NCBI GenBank assembly: GCA_052139835.1 | Contig: JBKQVT010000174.1 | Coordinates: 3,545-67,544, forward strand | Source of the DNA: JBKQVT01 sp052139835 | GTDB taxonomy: Bacteria > Planctomycetota > Planctomycetia > Pirellulales > Thermoguttaceae | DNA: 64,000 nt | Direction: 5' to 3' | Shown: in pieces, positions 40,101-49,883 of the stretch | Numbering within the stretch: the first letter of the stretch is position 1 | Layout: each line of letters starts with the position of its first letter | The notes under the pieces: generated by a model | Seen by the model: only the letters and a program-made list of their open reading frames with translations | What the model was told of the DNA's origin: nothing | Database searches by the model: none | Translations under genes and position numbers: made by a program

Positions 40101-41015
40101 GTGCCGTATGACAGTATTGTGTGCGTCAAGCAGGTGCCTGATACGGCCAACGTCACGGCCGAGGCGATGAAGGAGGACGGCACGGTCAACCGGGCCGCCC
40201 TGCCCACAATCTTCAACCCCGAGGACCTCCACGCCCTGGAGACGGCCTTGGAGGTGCGGGACCAGTACGGCGGCACGGTCACGGTGGTCAGCATGGGCCC
40301 GCCACGGGCGGCCGACGTGCTCCGCGATTGCCTCTTCCGAGGGGCCGACCGCGTGATCCTCCTCACCGATCGCCGGGCGGCCGCCAGCGATACCCTGGCG
40401 ACCAGCTACATCCTCAGCCAGGCCGTCCGCACCATCGGCCGCTACGATTTCGTCTTCTGCGGCCGGCAGGCCATCGACGGCGACACGGCCCAGGTCGGTC
40501 CGCAGTGCGCCGAGAAGCTGGGCATCCCCCAGATCACCTACCTGGAACAGACCCCGGAGGTCTCCGGCCGCACGGTCCGCATCCGCCGCAACATGGGCCA
40601 CGGCTGGGAAGTCGTGGAGTCCAGTCTGCCGGTGCTGGTCACCGTGGTGCAGACGGCCAACACGCCGCGGCCGCCTTCGGCCCGGCGGGTGATGCGGGCG
40701 AAGCGTGCCCGCGTGGCCGCCGAGGTGGCAGGGGAAGTGAAAAACGAACTCCCCGCCGCCGCGGAGGCGGAAGCGGCTGCCGAAACCGGGCGCCGCGTGG
40801 CCGCGCTGAAACAGCAGGGCCTTCTGATCGAACAATGGAACCTCGACGACATCCATGCCGACCTGGAGCGTTGCGGACTGGCCGGCTCGCCCACCAAGGT
40901 CTTCCGCATCCAGGCGATCGTCTTGACCAAGGAAGGCTACACCGAGATCCCGCCCACGCCGGAAGGCACGCGACAGTTGATTCACGAGTTGGTGGTGGAC
41001 CGAACGCTGGGTTAA
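40101..41015 (+). CDS. etfB: Electron transfer flavoprotein beta subunit
   Basis: A 304-residue protein from a GTG with GGGAG upstream. EtfB marks are I-V-C-V-K-Q-V-P-D-T, F-N-P-E-D-L-H-A-L-E-T-A-L, V-V-S-M-G-P, the nucleotide-binding G-R-Q-A-I-D-G-D-T-A-Q-V-G-P and M-R-A-K. The C-terminal 60 residues are longer than in the basic 250-residue EtfB, as in enlarged Etfs linked to acyl-CoA or caffeyl-CoA-type dehydrogenases. Etf accepts electrons from the acyl-CoA dehydrogenase encoded downstream and passes them to the quinone pool. etfA follows after 12 bp. Confidence 0.94.
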   Translation: MPYDSIVCVKQVPDTANVTAEAMKEDGTVNRAALPTIFNPEDLHALETALEVRDQYGGTVTVVSMGPPRAADVLRDCLFRGADRVILLTDRRAAASDTLATSYILSQAVRTIGRYDFVFCGRQAIDGDTAQVGPQCAEKLGIPQITYLEQTPEVSGRTVRIRRNMGHGWEVVESSLPVLVTVVQTANTPRPPSARRVMRAKRARVAAEVAGEVKNELPAAAEAEAAAETGRRVAALKQQGLLIEQWNLDDIHADLERCGLAGSPTKVFRIQAIVLTKEGYTEIPPTPEGTRQLIHELVVDRTLG

Positions 41016-41027
41016 TGCGGAGATGAG

Positions 41028-42062
41028 ATGAACATGACGGGACCGAATCGACAGGGCGAAGTCTGGGTCTTCGCCGAGCAGGAAGATCAGTCGCTGCACG
41101 ACGTGGCCTTGGAGCTTTGCGGCAAGGCCCGCGACCTGGCCGACCACCTGGGCGTGAAGACCGGGGCCGTGCTGCCGGGCTCGGGAGTCAACGGCCTGGC
41201 CAAGCGGCTCATCGCCCAAGGGATCGACACCGTGTACGTGACCGACGACGCCCGGCTGGCCCACTACCAGACGGGGTCCTATGCCCAGGTGTTGACCACG
41301 CTGATCCAGAAGCACCAGCCGCAGATCGTGCTGTACGGCGCCACGCCGCTGGGGCGCGACCTGGCGCCGCGGGTGGCCTCGGCGATGCGGGCCGGGATGA
41401 CCGCCGACTGCACGGACCTGGACATCAGCGACGTGGAAGACGCCCGCACCCAGACGCTGCACAAGAACCTGCTGTTGCAGATTCGCCCCGCCTTCGGCGG
41501 CAACATCATCGCAACCATCGTCAACTACGATCAATGGCCGCAGATGGCCACCGTCCGCGAGGGCGTCATGGCGCTGAAAGAGCCCGACTGGTCGCGCGGC
41601 GGGCAGGTGGTCGCCGAGGCGATCGAGCTCGATCCGGCCCTCTTGGCGCTGCGGCTGATCGAGCGCCACATCGAGCCGCGAAAAATCAATCTCAAGGGGG
41701 CCCGCGTGATCGTCGCCGGCGGCGGCGGCATCGGCAGCAAGGACAATTTCAAGTTGATCTACGACCTGGCCGGCGCCATCGGCGGCGCCGTCGGCGCCAG
41801 CCGCGCCGCGGTCGATAGCGGCTACATCGGCAAGGAGCACCAGGTCGGCCAGACCGGCACCACGGTGCGGCCGGCCCTCTACATCGCCGTGGGCATCAGC
41901 GGCGCCGTGCAGCACCGCGCCGGGATGGAAGAATCGGCCAAGATCGTCGCCATCAACACCGACAAGGACGCCCCCATTTTCTCCGTCGCCCACTACGGCA
42001 TCGTCGGCGATTACCGCAAGCTGATCCCCCTGATGATCAAGGCATTGAAGGAAAGAGCATGA
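41028..42062 (+). CDS. etfA: Electron transfer flavoprotein alpha subunit
   Basis: A 344-residue protein. The C-terminal FAD domain has the conserved V-A-G-G-G-G-I-G-S, G-A-S-R-A-A-V-D-S-G-Y, Q-V-G-Q-T-G-T-T-V-R-P, Y-I-A-V-G-I-S-G-A-V-Q-H and I-N-T-D-K-D-A-P-I-F segments. It forms a heterodimer with EtfB. The acyl-CoA dehydrogenase gene follows after a 118-bp spacer that contains a repeat hairpin. Confidence 0.95.
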   Translation: MNMTGPNRQGEVWVFAEQEDQSLHDVALELCGKARDLADHLGVKTGAVLPGSGVNGLAKRLIAQGIDTVYVTDDARLAHYQTGSYAQVLTTLIQKHQPQIVLYGATPLGRDLAPRVASAMRAGMTADCTDLDISDVEDARTQTLHKNLLLQIRPAFGGNIIATIVNYDQWPQMATVREGVMALKEPDWSRGGQVVAEAIELDPALLALRLIERHIEPRKINLKGARVIVAGGGGIGSKDNFKLIYDLAGAIGGAVGASRAAVDSGYIGKEHQVGQTGTTVRPALYIAVGISGAVQHRAGMEESAKIVAINTDKDAPIFSVAHYGIVGDYRKLIPLMIKALKERA

Positions 42063-42068
42063 AGCAGA

Positions 42069-42156
42069 AGTTAGGAGTTAGGAGTTAGAAGTTAGAATCG
42101 CGGGGCGGTGGGCGCTCAGTGCTTCTAACTCCTAACTTCTGACTCCTAGCTTCTAG
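42069..42156. repeat. Imperfect hairpin made of 7-8-bp repeats
   Basis: Repeats of 'gttagga/gttagaa' (about 42069-42097) are followed by their complements 'ttctaactcctaacttct' and 'gactcctagcttctagc' (about 42123-42156). This could form a long imperfect stem between etfA and the dehydrogenase gene, acting as an attenuator or mRNA-stability element. Confidence 0.65.
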
Positions 42157-42180
42157 CTTTTAACCACCCGGAGATTGCCC

Positions 42181-43929
42181 GTGGCAAACTTCTTTCTCGA
42201 TAACGAAGACATCCAGTTCCTCTTCCAGCACATCAAGCTGGCGGAATTGGCGGCGCTGCAAGAGGACGGCTTTGCCCGCCGCAACGGCAGCGACGACTAT
42301 GCGCCGCGGGACGCCGCCGACGCCGTGGACAATTACCGCCGCGTGCTGGAGATCGTGGGCCAGGTGGCCGGTGACATGCTGGCGCCCAACGCCGAGACGG
42401 TCGACCGCGAGGGCAACCGGCTCAACGAGGACGGCACGGTGACGCTCCATCCGCTGGTGGCCGAAAACCTCCGCCGCCTCAGCCAGGCCGACCTGATGGG
42501 CTTCACGCTGCCGCGGAAGTACGGCGGGCTGAATTGCCCCACCCTCATCTACACCATGGCCACCGAAATGGTTAGCCGCGCGGACACCTCGCTGATGAAC
42601 CTCTTCGGCCTGCAAGGCATCGCCGAGACGATCTATGCGTTCGCCAGCGACGCGATCAAGGACGAACTGCTGCCGCGCTTCTGCCGCGGCGAAGTGACCG
42701 GCGCCATGGTGCTGACCGAACCCGACGCCGGCAGCGACCTGCAAGCGGTCCGCCTGCGGGCCTACCAGGATGAAAAAGGCCAGTGGTATCTCAACGGCGT
42801 GAAGCGCTTCATCACCAACGGCTGCGGCGAGATCCTGCTGGTGCTGGCCCGCAGCGAGCCGGAGATCTCCGACGGGCGGGGCTTGAGCCTCTTCGTCACC
42901 GAGCGCTCGGAGCGGGTCCGCGTGCGGCACCTCGAGAACAAGCTGGGCATTCACGGCTCGCCCACCTGCGAGCTGGTCTTCAACGACACCCCGGCGCGGC
43001 TCATCGGCGAGCGGCAGCGGGGACTGATCACCTACGTGATGGCGTTGATGAACGGGGCGCGGGTGGGGATCGCGGCGCAGTCGCTGGGGGTGGCCGAGGC
43101 CGCCTATCGCCTGGCCCGCACCTATGCCCACACCCGGCAGCAGTTTGGCGGGCCGATCGAGCGCTTTCCGGCCGTGGCCGAATTGGTGACCGACATGAAG
43201 ATCGACATCGAGGCGGCCCGCGCGCTGGCCTACGAGACCGCCCGCGTCTGCGACCACGAAAACAACAATACCCGCGTGCTGGAGTGGACGCCCGACTTGG
43301 ACAAGGAGGAGCAGAAAGAGCGCAAGCAGCTCTCCCGCGGGCTGAAGCGGCTCAACGGCATGCTCACCCCCATGAGCAAGTATTATTGCTCGGAGATGTG
43401 CAACCGCGCCGCGTACAACGCCATCCAGGTGCTGGGCGGCTCGGGCTACATGAAGGACTACGCGGCCGAGCGCTATGCGCGCGACGCCCGCATCACCACC
43501 ATCTACGAGGGCACCAGCCAGTTGCAGGTCGTGGCCGCGGTCCGCGGCGTCTCGTCCGGCGCCTTCGAGACCTGGACCGAGGAGCACGATAAGAAGGACT
43601 ACGCCGATCCGCTGCTGGCCGAGTTGAAGCAGAAGCTGCTGGAGGCCAAGGCGAGGATCCTCGAAGCGATCAAGTTCATCAAGAGCCAGGGGGCGTCCTA
43701 CCTCGATTACTCCGGACGGCGGCTGGTCGACTCGGCCATTGCCGTGATCGTCGGCCACCTCCTGCTGGGCCAGGGCGCCGTGAACGAGCGCAAGCGGCAG
43801 GTTGCCCGGCGCTTCCTGGCCCGCGAGCTGCCGCTGGTGCGCACCAATTGCGAGCAGATTCTCTCGGGCGACACCACGCCGCTGGAGCAGTACGCGGTGC
43901 TGGCCGGCCCCGTGCCGGCAAACGATTAG
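42181..43929 (+). CDS. Acyl-CoA dehydrogenase
   Basis: A 582-residue flavoprotein of the acyl-CoA dehydrogenase family, longer than the usual 380-400 residues, with an N-terminal extension of about 60 and a C-terminal helical extension of about 90. Family motifs are A-M-V-L-T-E-P-D-A-G-S-D-L, the F-I-T-N-G loop, R-x-Q-F-G-G-P-I-E-R-F, Q-V-L-G-G-S-G-Y-M and I-Y-E-G-T-S-Q-L-Q; in the last motif Glu is the likely catalytic base. It feeds electrons from a CoA thioester into EtfBA. The substrate is not evident. Start at GTG 42181 (GGAG upstream); a TTG six bases earlier is possible. Confidence 0.93.
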   Translation: MANFFLDNEDIQFLFQHIKLAELAALQEDGFARRNGSDDYAPRDAADAVDNYRRVLEIVGQVAGDMLAPNAETVDREGNRLNEDGTVTLHPLVAENLRRLSQADLMGFTLPRKYGGLNCPTLIYTMATEMVSRADTSLMNLFGLQGIAETIYAFASDAIKDELLPRFCRGEVTGAMVLTEPDAGSDLQAVRLRAYQDEKGQWYLNGVKRFITNGCGEILLVLARSEPEISDGRGLSLFVTERSERVRVRHLENKLGIHGSPTCELVFNDTPARLIGERQRGLITYVMALMNGARVGIAAQSLGVAEAAYRLARTYAHTRQQFGGPIERFPAVAELVTDMKIDIEAARALAYETARVCDHENNNTRVLEWTPDLDKEEQKERKQLSRGLKRLNGMLTPMSKYYCSEMCNRAAYNAIQVLGGSGYMKDYAAERYARDARITTIYEGTSQLQVVAAVRGVSSGAFETWTEEHDKKDYADPLLAELKQKLLEAKARILEAIKFIKSQGASYLDYSGRRLVDSAIAVIVGHLLLGQGAVNERKRQVARRFLARELPLVRTNCEQILSGDTTPLEQYAVLAGPVPAND

Positions 43930-43946
43930 GCGTAGGCAAGCCGCGG

Positions 43947-43980
43947 TCCCCTCTCCCTCCGGGAGAGGGTTAGGGTGAGG
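43947..43980. repeat. REP-like element, left copy of an inverted pair
   Basis: A 34-bp unit that begins tcccctctccctccgggaga and is the exact reverse complement of 44091-44124. Each unit also contains an internal ctctccc/gggagag stem. The two lie between the dehydrogenase stop and the fabI start. Confidence 0.85.
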
Positions 43981-44090
43981 GGATGTCCAGGCGGCTTGAT
44001 GCCGGGCGGTGATTGGTGTATACACGGACCGGCGTCGCGTGCGGGACGACATAAACCACTCGGCAAGTAGAAACGCCTTCGTTAGGGCGC

Positions 44091-44124
44091 CCTCACCCTA
44101 ACCCTCTCCCGGAGGGAGAGGGGA
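44091..44124. repeat. REP-like element, right copy of an inverted pair
   Basis: The exact reverse complement of 43947-43980. It ends 11 bp before the fabI start, so the fabI ribosome site (gagggg/ggacgga) lies inside or next to the palindrome. Confidence 0.85.
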
Positions 44125-44135
44125 CGGAGAATCGC

Positions 44136-44906
44136 ATGGGCCTGTTCAGCGGAAAAATCGGCCTGGTGATGGGCGTGGCCAACGACCACAGCATTGCCTG
44201 GGCGATGAGCGAGGCACTGTACGCCGAAGGCGCGGAACTGGCCTTCACCCACCTGCCCAGCCCGTCGGGCGAGCGTCGCGTGCGGCGCTTGGTCGAGTCC
44301 CGCGCCCCCCGCGTGGTCTTGCCCTGCGACGTGCAGCGCGACGAGGACATCGCCGGGGTGTTCGAGGCGGTCCGGGCCGCCTACGGGCGGCTGGACTTCC
44401 TTATTCACGCCGTCGCCTTCGCCCCGCCGCAGGACCTCCGCCAGGCGTACTTGCAAACGAGCCGCGCCGGCTGGCACTTGGCCATGGACATCAGCGTCTA
44501 CAGCCTGGTGGCCGCCTGCCGGGCGGCCGCGCCGCTGATGACCGGCGGCGGCGCCGTGGTGACGATCAGCTACTTCGGCGGCGAAAAGGTCATCCCCGGC
44601 TACAACCTGATGGGCGTTTGCAAGGCGGCCTTGGAACACAGCGTCCGCTACCTGGCCTGGGACCTGGGCCGGCAAAACATCCGCGTCAACGCCATCAGCG
44701 CCGGCCCCATGCGGACCCTCAGCGCGGTGGGCATCGCCGATTTCGACACCCTCCGCGAGCACGCCGCCAAGAAGGCCCCCTTGGGCCGCAACGTCGATCC
44801 GCAGGAATTGGGCGCCGCCGGCCTCTATCTGCTCGGCGATCTTTCCCGCGGCGTGACCGGCGAGACAATCCACGTCGATTGCGGTTACAATATCGTTGGA
44901 CTGTAA
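44136..44906 (+). CDS. fabI: Enoyl-[acyl-carrier-protein] reductase
   Basis: A 256-residue short-chain dehydrogenase-like enzyme for the last step of fatty acid elongation (NAD(P)H-dependent enoyl-ACP reduction). The cofactor motif G-V-A-N-D-H-S-I-A-W and the catalytic Tyr146, Tyr156 and Lys163 (S-Y-F-G-G-E...Y-N-L-M-G-V-C-K) fall at the same numbers as in E. coli FabI. R-V-N-A-I-S-A-G-P follows. The length is standard. It sits after fatty-acid oxidation genes rather than in a fab cluster. Confidence 0.95.
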   Translation: MGLFSGKIGLVMGVANDHSIAWAMSEALYAEGAELAFTHLPSPSGERRVRRLVESRAPRVVLPCDVQRDEDIAGVFEAVRAAYGRLDFLIHAVAFAPPQDLRQAYLQTSRAGWHLAMDISVYSLVAACRAAAPLMTGGGAVVTISYFGGEKVIPGYNLMGVCKAALEHSVRYLAWDLGRQNIRVNAISAGPMRTLSAVGIADFDTLREHAAKKAPLGRNVDPQELGAAGLYLLGDLSRGVTGETIHVDCGYNIVGL

Positions 44907-44936
44907 CCGACATTTCGGCAGGAAGGGGGAGACACC

Positions 44937-47900
44937 ATGTTGCGGCACGCTTGGCTGGCGATGCTTCTGGCGGCCCTGGGCCCTGCAGCGGCCCTGGGCG
45001 CGCAGACCCTGCAAGTCGACATCTTGCGATGCGAATACCTCCACGACCCCTTGGGCATCGACGCCGCGCAGCCGCGGCTAAGCTGGACGCTGCGATCCGA
45101 CGTCCGCGGCCAGCGGCAGACCGCCTACCAAGTGCTGGTGGCCTCGTCGCCCGAGTTGCTTCAAGGCCAGCAGGGCGACCTCTGGGACAGCGGCCGCGTT
45201 TCCTCCGACGAGACGGCCCAGGTGGTCTACGCCGGCAAGCCCTTGCCGTCGCGGCAGGCGTGCTTCTGGAAGGTCCGCGCTTGGGACCGCGACGGCACGC
45301 CGAGCGCTTGGAGTCCGCCGGCCCGTTGGGAAATGGGCCTGCTGCGGCCCGGCGACTGGTCGGCCCGCTGGATCGGCGCCGACCTGGAGGTCGATCCGGC
45401 CGTGGCCGCCGAGTCGCTCACCGGCGCCCGGTGGATCTGGTTCCCCGAGCCGGGGGCCGACTTGAAGCGGAACACGCCGGCCGGCACGCGCTACTTCCGC
45501 CGGCACGTCGTCGTTCCGTCTGAGGCCAAACTCGACTATGCCTGGCTGACGCTCACGGTCGATTGCTGCTACACCCTCGTGGTCAACGGCAAGCAGGTGG
45601 GCCAGGTCGACGGCGAGTTCAGTTGGTGCGCGCCGCGGCGATACGACCTCAGGGCGTTGCTCGTGCCAGGCGACAACGTGCTGGCGGTCGAGGCCATCAG
45701 CAAGCGGGGGGTGGCGGGGCTGTGCGCCAAGCTCTCGCTCGGCTATCCCGGCAAGGAGCCGGTGGTCCTCTTCAGCGACCGGCAATGGAAGACCGCCGCC
45801 GGGAAGGCCGAGGGTTGGACCGCCGTGGACTTCGACGCCAGCCGCTGGAAGGCGGCCGCCGAAATCGTGCCGATGGGCCAATCGCCGTGGGGAAGCGACG
45901 CCAACCGCACGCCGTCGCAGTCGCCCATCCTCCACAAGACGATGAAGCTTGCCGACAAGCCGATCGCCACGGCGCGGCTCTACGCCACGGCGCTGGGCCT
46001 CTACGAGCTGCGGATCAACGGCCGCCGCGTCGGCAACCACGCGATGGCCCCCGACTGGACCGATTATGACAAGCGCGTCCGCTACCAGGTCTACGACGTT
46101 GGCGGCTTGCTGCAGCCCGGCCAGAACGCCCTGGCCGCCCTGCTGGGCAACGGCCGGTATTGCGGCCACATGGGCTTCGGCAGGCTCCAGCAGTGGGGCA
46201 AAGAGCCGGCCCTGCTGGCCCAGCTCGAAGTGACCTACCGCGACGGCAGCACGCAGCGGATCGTGACGGACGCGAGTTGGCGAGTCCATGGCAGCCCGAT
46301 CCTCGCCTCCGATCTCATGGTGGGCGAATCGTACGACGCGCGGCGGGAGTTGCCCGGCTGGGACGAGCCGGGATTGGACGACGCCGCGTGGGCGGCGGCC
46401 AAGCTGCGCAAGCCATCGCACGGCCCGCTGGAAGGCCAGGTGATGGAGCCGGTCCGCGAGTTGGCCGGACTCCAACCCAAGACGATCCGCGAGGCGGCGC
46501 CGGGGCGCTGGATTTTCGATCTGGGCCAGAACATGGTGGGAGTGGTGTGCCTGCAGGTCGCGGCCCCGGCCGGCACCCGGCTGGTGCTGCGGCACGCCGA
46601 GATGCTCAATCCCGACGGCACGATCTATACGGAGAATCTCCGCTGCGCGGCGGCGACCGACACCTACGTGTGCCGCGGCGGCGGGCCGGAAATGTGGCAG
46701 CCGCGGTTCACCCTCCACGGTTTCCGCTACGTGGAATTGACCGGCCTGCCCGGCAAGCCGGACCGGGAGACCGTCAACGGCGTGGTCATCGGCAGCGACA
46801 CGCCGCGGGCGGGCCGCTTCGAGTGTTCCGATCCGCGGATCAACCAGTTGCAAGCGAACATCGAGTGGGGACAGCGGGGGAATTACCTTAGCGTTCCCAC
46901 CGACTGCCCGCAGCGCGATGAGCGGATGGGTTGGATGGGCGACGCCCAGGTGTTTATCGGCACGGCCGCCTGCAACGCGGACGTGGCGGCCTTCTTCACC
47001 AAGTGGCTCCTCGACGTCGACGATGCCCAGATGCCCGACGGCGCCTTTACCAACGTCTCGCCGAGTCCGGAGCACGGCCACGGCACGCCCGCCTGGGGCG
47101 ACGCCGGCGTGATCTGTCCCTGGACGATTTATCAAGTCTACGGCGACCGGCGGGTGCTCCAGCGGCACCTGCCGGCGATGACCCGCTGGATCCAATGGTG
47201 CCGCACGCAGAGCACCGGGTTGATTCGCGACAAGGACCGCGGCGGCGACTTCGGCGACTGGCTTTCGATCAAGGCCGACACGCCCAACGACGTGATCGGT
47301 ACCGCCTACTTCGCCTACTCCACGAGACTCGTGGCGAAATCCTACGAGGCCCTCGGCAAGAGCGCGGAGGCCGCCGAGTACGAACGACTCTTCCAGGACA
47401 TCAAGGCGGCCTTCAATAAGCGTTACGTGGCCGCCGACGGCCGCATCCACGGCAATACCCAATGCTGCTACGCCATGGCCCTGCGGTTCGACCTTCTGCC
47501 CGCGGAGCTGCGGCCCAAGGCGGCCCAGTACCTCGAAGACGACATCAAGGCCAAGGGGTGGCACCTTTCCACCGGCTTCGTCGGCGTCAGCTACTTGTTG
47601 CCCGTGCTGACCGAGGCGGGCAAGCTCGACACGGCCTACCGGCTGCTCATGCAGGACACGTTTCCCTCCTGGCTCTTCTCGGTCAAGCACGGCGCTACCA
47701 CGGTCTGGGAGCGCTGGGACGGCTGGACGCCCGAGCGGGGGTTTCAGGACCCGAACATGAACTCCTTCAATCACTACGCGCTGGGCTCGTGCGGCCGATG
47801 GCTCTTCGACACGGTGGCCGGCATCGGACTGGACCCCGCCCGGCCCGGCTACCGGCACATCCTCATCCATCCGCGGCCCGGCGGTGGCCTGACTTGGGCA

Positions 47901-48155
47901 AAGGCCTTTTACCGCTCGATCCGCGGACCGATCGCCACCGAGTGGAGTTTCCGCAGCGACGGCACGCTCGCGCTGGGCGTGACCATTCCCGTGGGCGCCA
48001 CGGCGACGGTTTACCTGCCGGCCAGCGATCCGCGATCACTGCGGGAATCCGGCAAGCCGCTCCAAGACGCCGAGGGCGTGCGGCTTTTACGCAGGGAGGG
48101 GGCTTGCGCCGTGCTGGAAATCGGCTCCGGCAGCTACCATTTTCAGGCCCGCTGA
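44937..48155 (+). CDS. Secreted alpha-L-rhamnosidase, GH78
   Basis: A 1072-residue enzyme with a signal peptide (M-L-R-H-A-W-L-A-M-L-L-A-A-L-G). Domains run in the order of GH78 enzymes: Fn3-like/N-terminal beta domain (about 25-140), carbohydrate-binding beta domains (about 140-340 and 340-510), the (alpha/alpha)6 catalytic barrel (about 620-960) and a C-terminal beta domain. The catalytic region has P-T-D-C-P-Q-R-D-E-R-M-G-W-M-G-D-A and W-G-D-A-G, where Asp and Glu bind rhamnose and supply the general acid. It releases rhamnose from plant or algal polysaccharides and glycosides. GGAAGGGGG precedes the start. Confidence 0.95.
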   Translation: MLRHAWLAMLLAALGPAAALGAQTLQVDILRCEYLHDPLGIDAAQPRLSWTLRSDVRGQRQTAYQVLVASSPELLQGQQGDLWDSGRVSSDETAQVVYAGKPLPSRQACFWKVRAWDRDGTPSAWSPPARWEMGLLRPGDWSARWIGADLEVDPAVAAESLTGARWIWFPEPGADLKRNTPAGTRYFRRHVVVPSEAKLDYAWLTLTVDCCYTLVVNGKQVGQVDGEFSWCAPRRYDLRALLVPGDNVLAVEAISKRGVAGLCAKLSLGYPGKEPVVLFSDRQWKTAAGKAEGWTAVDFDASRWKAAAEIVPMGQSPWGSDANRTPSQSPILHKTMKLADKPIATARLYATALGLYELRINGRRVGNHAMAPDWTDYDKRVRYQVYDVGGLLQPGQNALAALLGNGRYCGHMGFGRLQQWGKEPALLAQLEVTYRDGSTQRIVTDASWRVHGSPILASDLMVGESYDARRELPGWDEPGLDDAAWAAAKLRKPSHGPLEGQVMEPVRELAGLQPKTIREAAPGRWIFDLGQNMVGVVCLQVAAPAGTRLVLRHAEMLNPDGTIYTENLRCAAATDTYVCRGGGPEMWQPRFTLHGFRYVELTGLPGKPDRETVNGVVIGSDTPRAGRFECSDPRINQLQANIEWGQRGNYLSVPTDCPQRDERMGWMGDAQVFIGTAACNADVAAFFTKWLLDVDDAQMPDGAFTNVSPSPEHGHGTPAWGDAGVICPWTIYQVYGDRRVLQRHLPAMTRWIQWCRTQSTGLIRDKDRGGDFGDWLSIKADTPNDVIGTAYFAYSTRLVAKSYEALGKSAEAAEYERLFQDIKAAFNKRYVAADGRIHGNTQCCYAMALRFDLLPAELRPKAAQYLEDDIKAKGWHLSTGFVGVSYLLPVLTEAGKLDTAYRLLMQDTFPSWLFSVKHGATTVWERWDGWTPERGFQDPNMNSFNHYALGSCGRWLFDTVAGIGLDPARPGYRHILIHPRPGGGLTWAKAFYRSIRGPIATEWSFRSDGTLALGVTIPVGATATVYLPASDPRSLRESGKPLQDAEGVRLLRREGACAVLEIGSGSYHFQAR

Positions 48156-48653
48156 GGGTGGCATTTCTCGCATGAAGGGGTTGTTTTCTGCGGCCGCGCC
48201 GGGCGAAGGGGGCAGTTTTATTTCCGTGGCCTTCTGCCAAAAAATCGCGACAGTCCCCACCGGCGCGGCCGGCGAGATTCTCTTTGCCAAGAACGCCGCT
48301 ATCGGGTATCCTGAATTTCTTGTCGTCGAGCACGTCGCAAGATTGCTTCCGTGCTAGCACTGGCAGCATCACGAGTCGGCTCCTCAAAAAATCAGTGTTG
48401 GTGCTTTTCCCGGTTGAAGCTACATTGAGTTTGCAACAGTTACAAACCCGCCGGCCCACGGCGACGCGTTCCTGGCGTAGGGGCAGATGGCAAGCCCCCG
48501 CCGGGCAAGAGTTTGAGTCGCCGGGCCGCGACGGGGGAAGATGGTCCTTGCGATTGGCTCGTGGTTTGCTCCCGCCTCGCCCAAGGCGGCAGAACCTCAG
48601 GCCCCAAGGATGGGGTCGATTCCTCTCCTTCTCAAATGGGAGATAGGTGAAGC
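48156..48653. other. 500-bp spacer without a convincing gene
   Basis: Only short frames are present, none with family-like composition. I see no tRNA, insertion sequence or array. A promoter for the peptidase gene probably lies at the right end. Confidence 0.5.
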
Positions 48654-49664
48654 ATGGAAGCACGTCTCTTCCGGGCCCTCGTATTGGCGGCCCTGCTGCT
48701 GGTTGCGATGGGTGCCCGCTTTCAGAGCACCAATTACACTGTCGAGACTGCCGACGCGAAACTCGCCGAGCAGTTCGCCAAGGCGGCGGAGAAAGACCGC
48801 CACGACCTGGCCATGCTGTGGCTGGGACAGACCATGCCCAACTGGTCGCAACCCTGCCTGATGACGGTCGAGGTCGGTCCGCACCTGGGGGCGGGCGGGG
48901 CCACGACGTTCATGTTCGACCACGGCGAGGTCTTCGGCTGGCGGATGAACATCCAAGGCTCGGCGGAGCGGATTATCGATTCCGTCCTGCCGCACGAGGT
49001 TACACACATGGTGTTTGCCACGCATTTTCGCCGCCCCCTGCCCCGCTGGGCCGACGAGGGCGGGGCGACGAGCATGGAATGCCCCAGCGAGAAGGCCAAG
49101 CACCGCGCCATGCTGTTGCAGTTTCTCCACACCGGGCGGGGGATCGCCTTCAGCCAGATGTTCGAGATGACCGAGTATCCGCCCGACGTCATGCCGCTGT
49201 ATGCGCAGGGCTATTCGCTGGCCGAGTACATGATTCAGCACGGCGGCCGCCGCAAGTACGTGCAGTTTCTCGACGAAGCCCTGGCGAACAACCAGTGGTC
49301 GGCGGCCGTCCAACGGCACTACGGCATGACGGATCTGGCCACCTTGCAGAACACCTGGCTGGCCTGGGTCCGCGACGGCTTTCCGGAGCCGCCGGCCGCG
49401 ACGACGGCCGTGGCGGCGGCGGTGCCGAAGGGATCGGCGGCCGACGGCCGGCGGCCGCGGCCCGCTCCGAACCTGGTTTACCATTTGGCCGGCAAGGCCG
49501 AGCCGCTGCCCGCCAAGGCCGAGGCGCTGCCGGCCGATGGTTGGCACCCCTCGGGCACGGCGGTTCAGGCGGTTGGCGTCCGGCAGGCTTCTTCGCCGCC
49601 GGGGAGCGATCCGCAGGCCGTCCCGCCCGCCCGGTCGCCGGCGGTGGAACCGAAAGCGGAGTAG
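48654..49664 (+). CDS. Secreted MA-type zinc metallopeptidase (gluzincin-like)
   Basis: A 336-residue protein with an N-terminal signal peptide. The zinc site H114-E-V-T-H118 is followed by A-D-E135-G-G, the spacing of the third ligand Glu in MA-clan gluzincins; this is the 'peptidase MA-like' family frequent in planctomycetes. After a catalytic domain to about residue 240 the tail is low-complexity Ala/Pro/Lys. The substrate is unknown. A fragment homologous to the end of such a domain lies after the tRNA-Met at 53126. Confidence 0.82.
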   Translation: MEARLFRALVLAALLLVAMGARFQSTNYTVETADAKLAEQFAKAAEKDRHDLAMLWLGQTMPNWSQPCLMTVEVGPHLGAGGATTFMFDHGEVFGWRMNIQGSAERIIDSVLPHEVTHMVFATHFRRPLPRWADEGGATSMECPSEKAKHRAMLLQFLHTGRGIAFSQMFEMTEYPPDVMPLYAQGYSLAEYMIQHGGRRKYVQFLDEALANNQWSAAVQRHYGMTDLATLQNTWLAWVRDGFPEPPAATTAVAAAVPKGSAADGRRPRPAPNLVYHLAGKAEPLPAKAEALPADGWHPSGTAVQAVGVRQASSPPGSDPQAVPPARSPAVEPKAE

Positions 49665-49883
49665 GGACTGGGGGGTTGGGGACTTAGACCAAATCGGAAG
49701 TCGGAAAAGACATCGTCCGCTACCCCTTCCGAATTCCGCGTTCCGAATTCCGAATTTTCCCCGCTTCCGCCCGCCGCCCTCCGCCTTTCTCTAATTCCCA
49801 CTTCCTAAACTGCAATCCCTCCCTCTTCTTCCCGGCAAACCCAGCTTGCGGCATTCGTTAGGGTTTTGTAAAGTAACGAAGCC

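Noticed and set aside
40101..44906. EtfBA, acyl-CoA dehydrogenase and FabI as an electron-bifurcating complex
   Set aside because: No second flavin-enzyme partner or ferredoxin gene is present, and I could not confirm bifurcating-Etf residues; a normal beta-oxidation link is enough.
48172..48357. 61-codon frame after the rhamnosidase
   Set aside because: No family-like pattern or ribosome site; probably chance.
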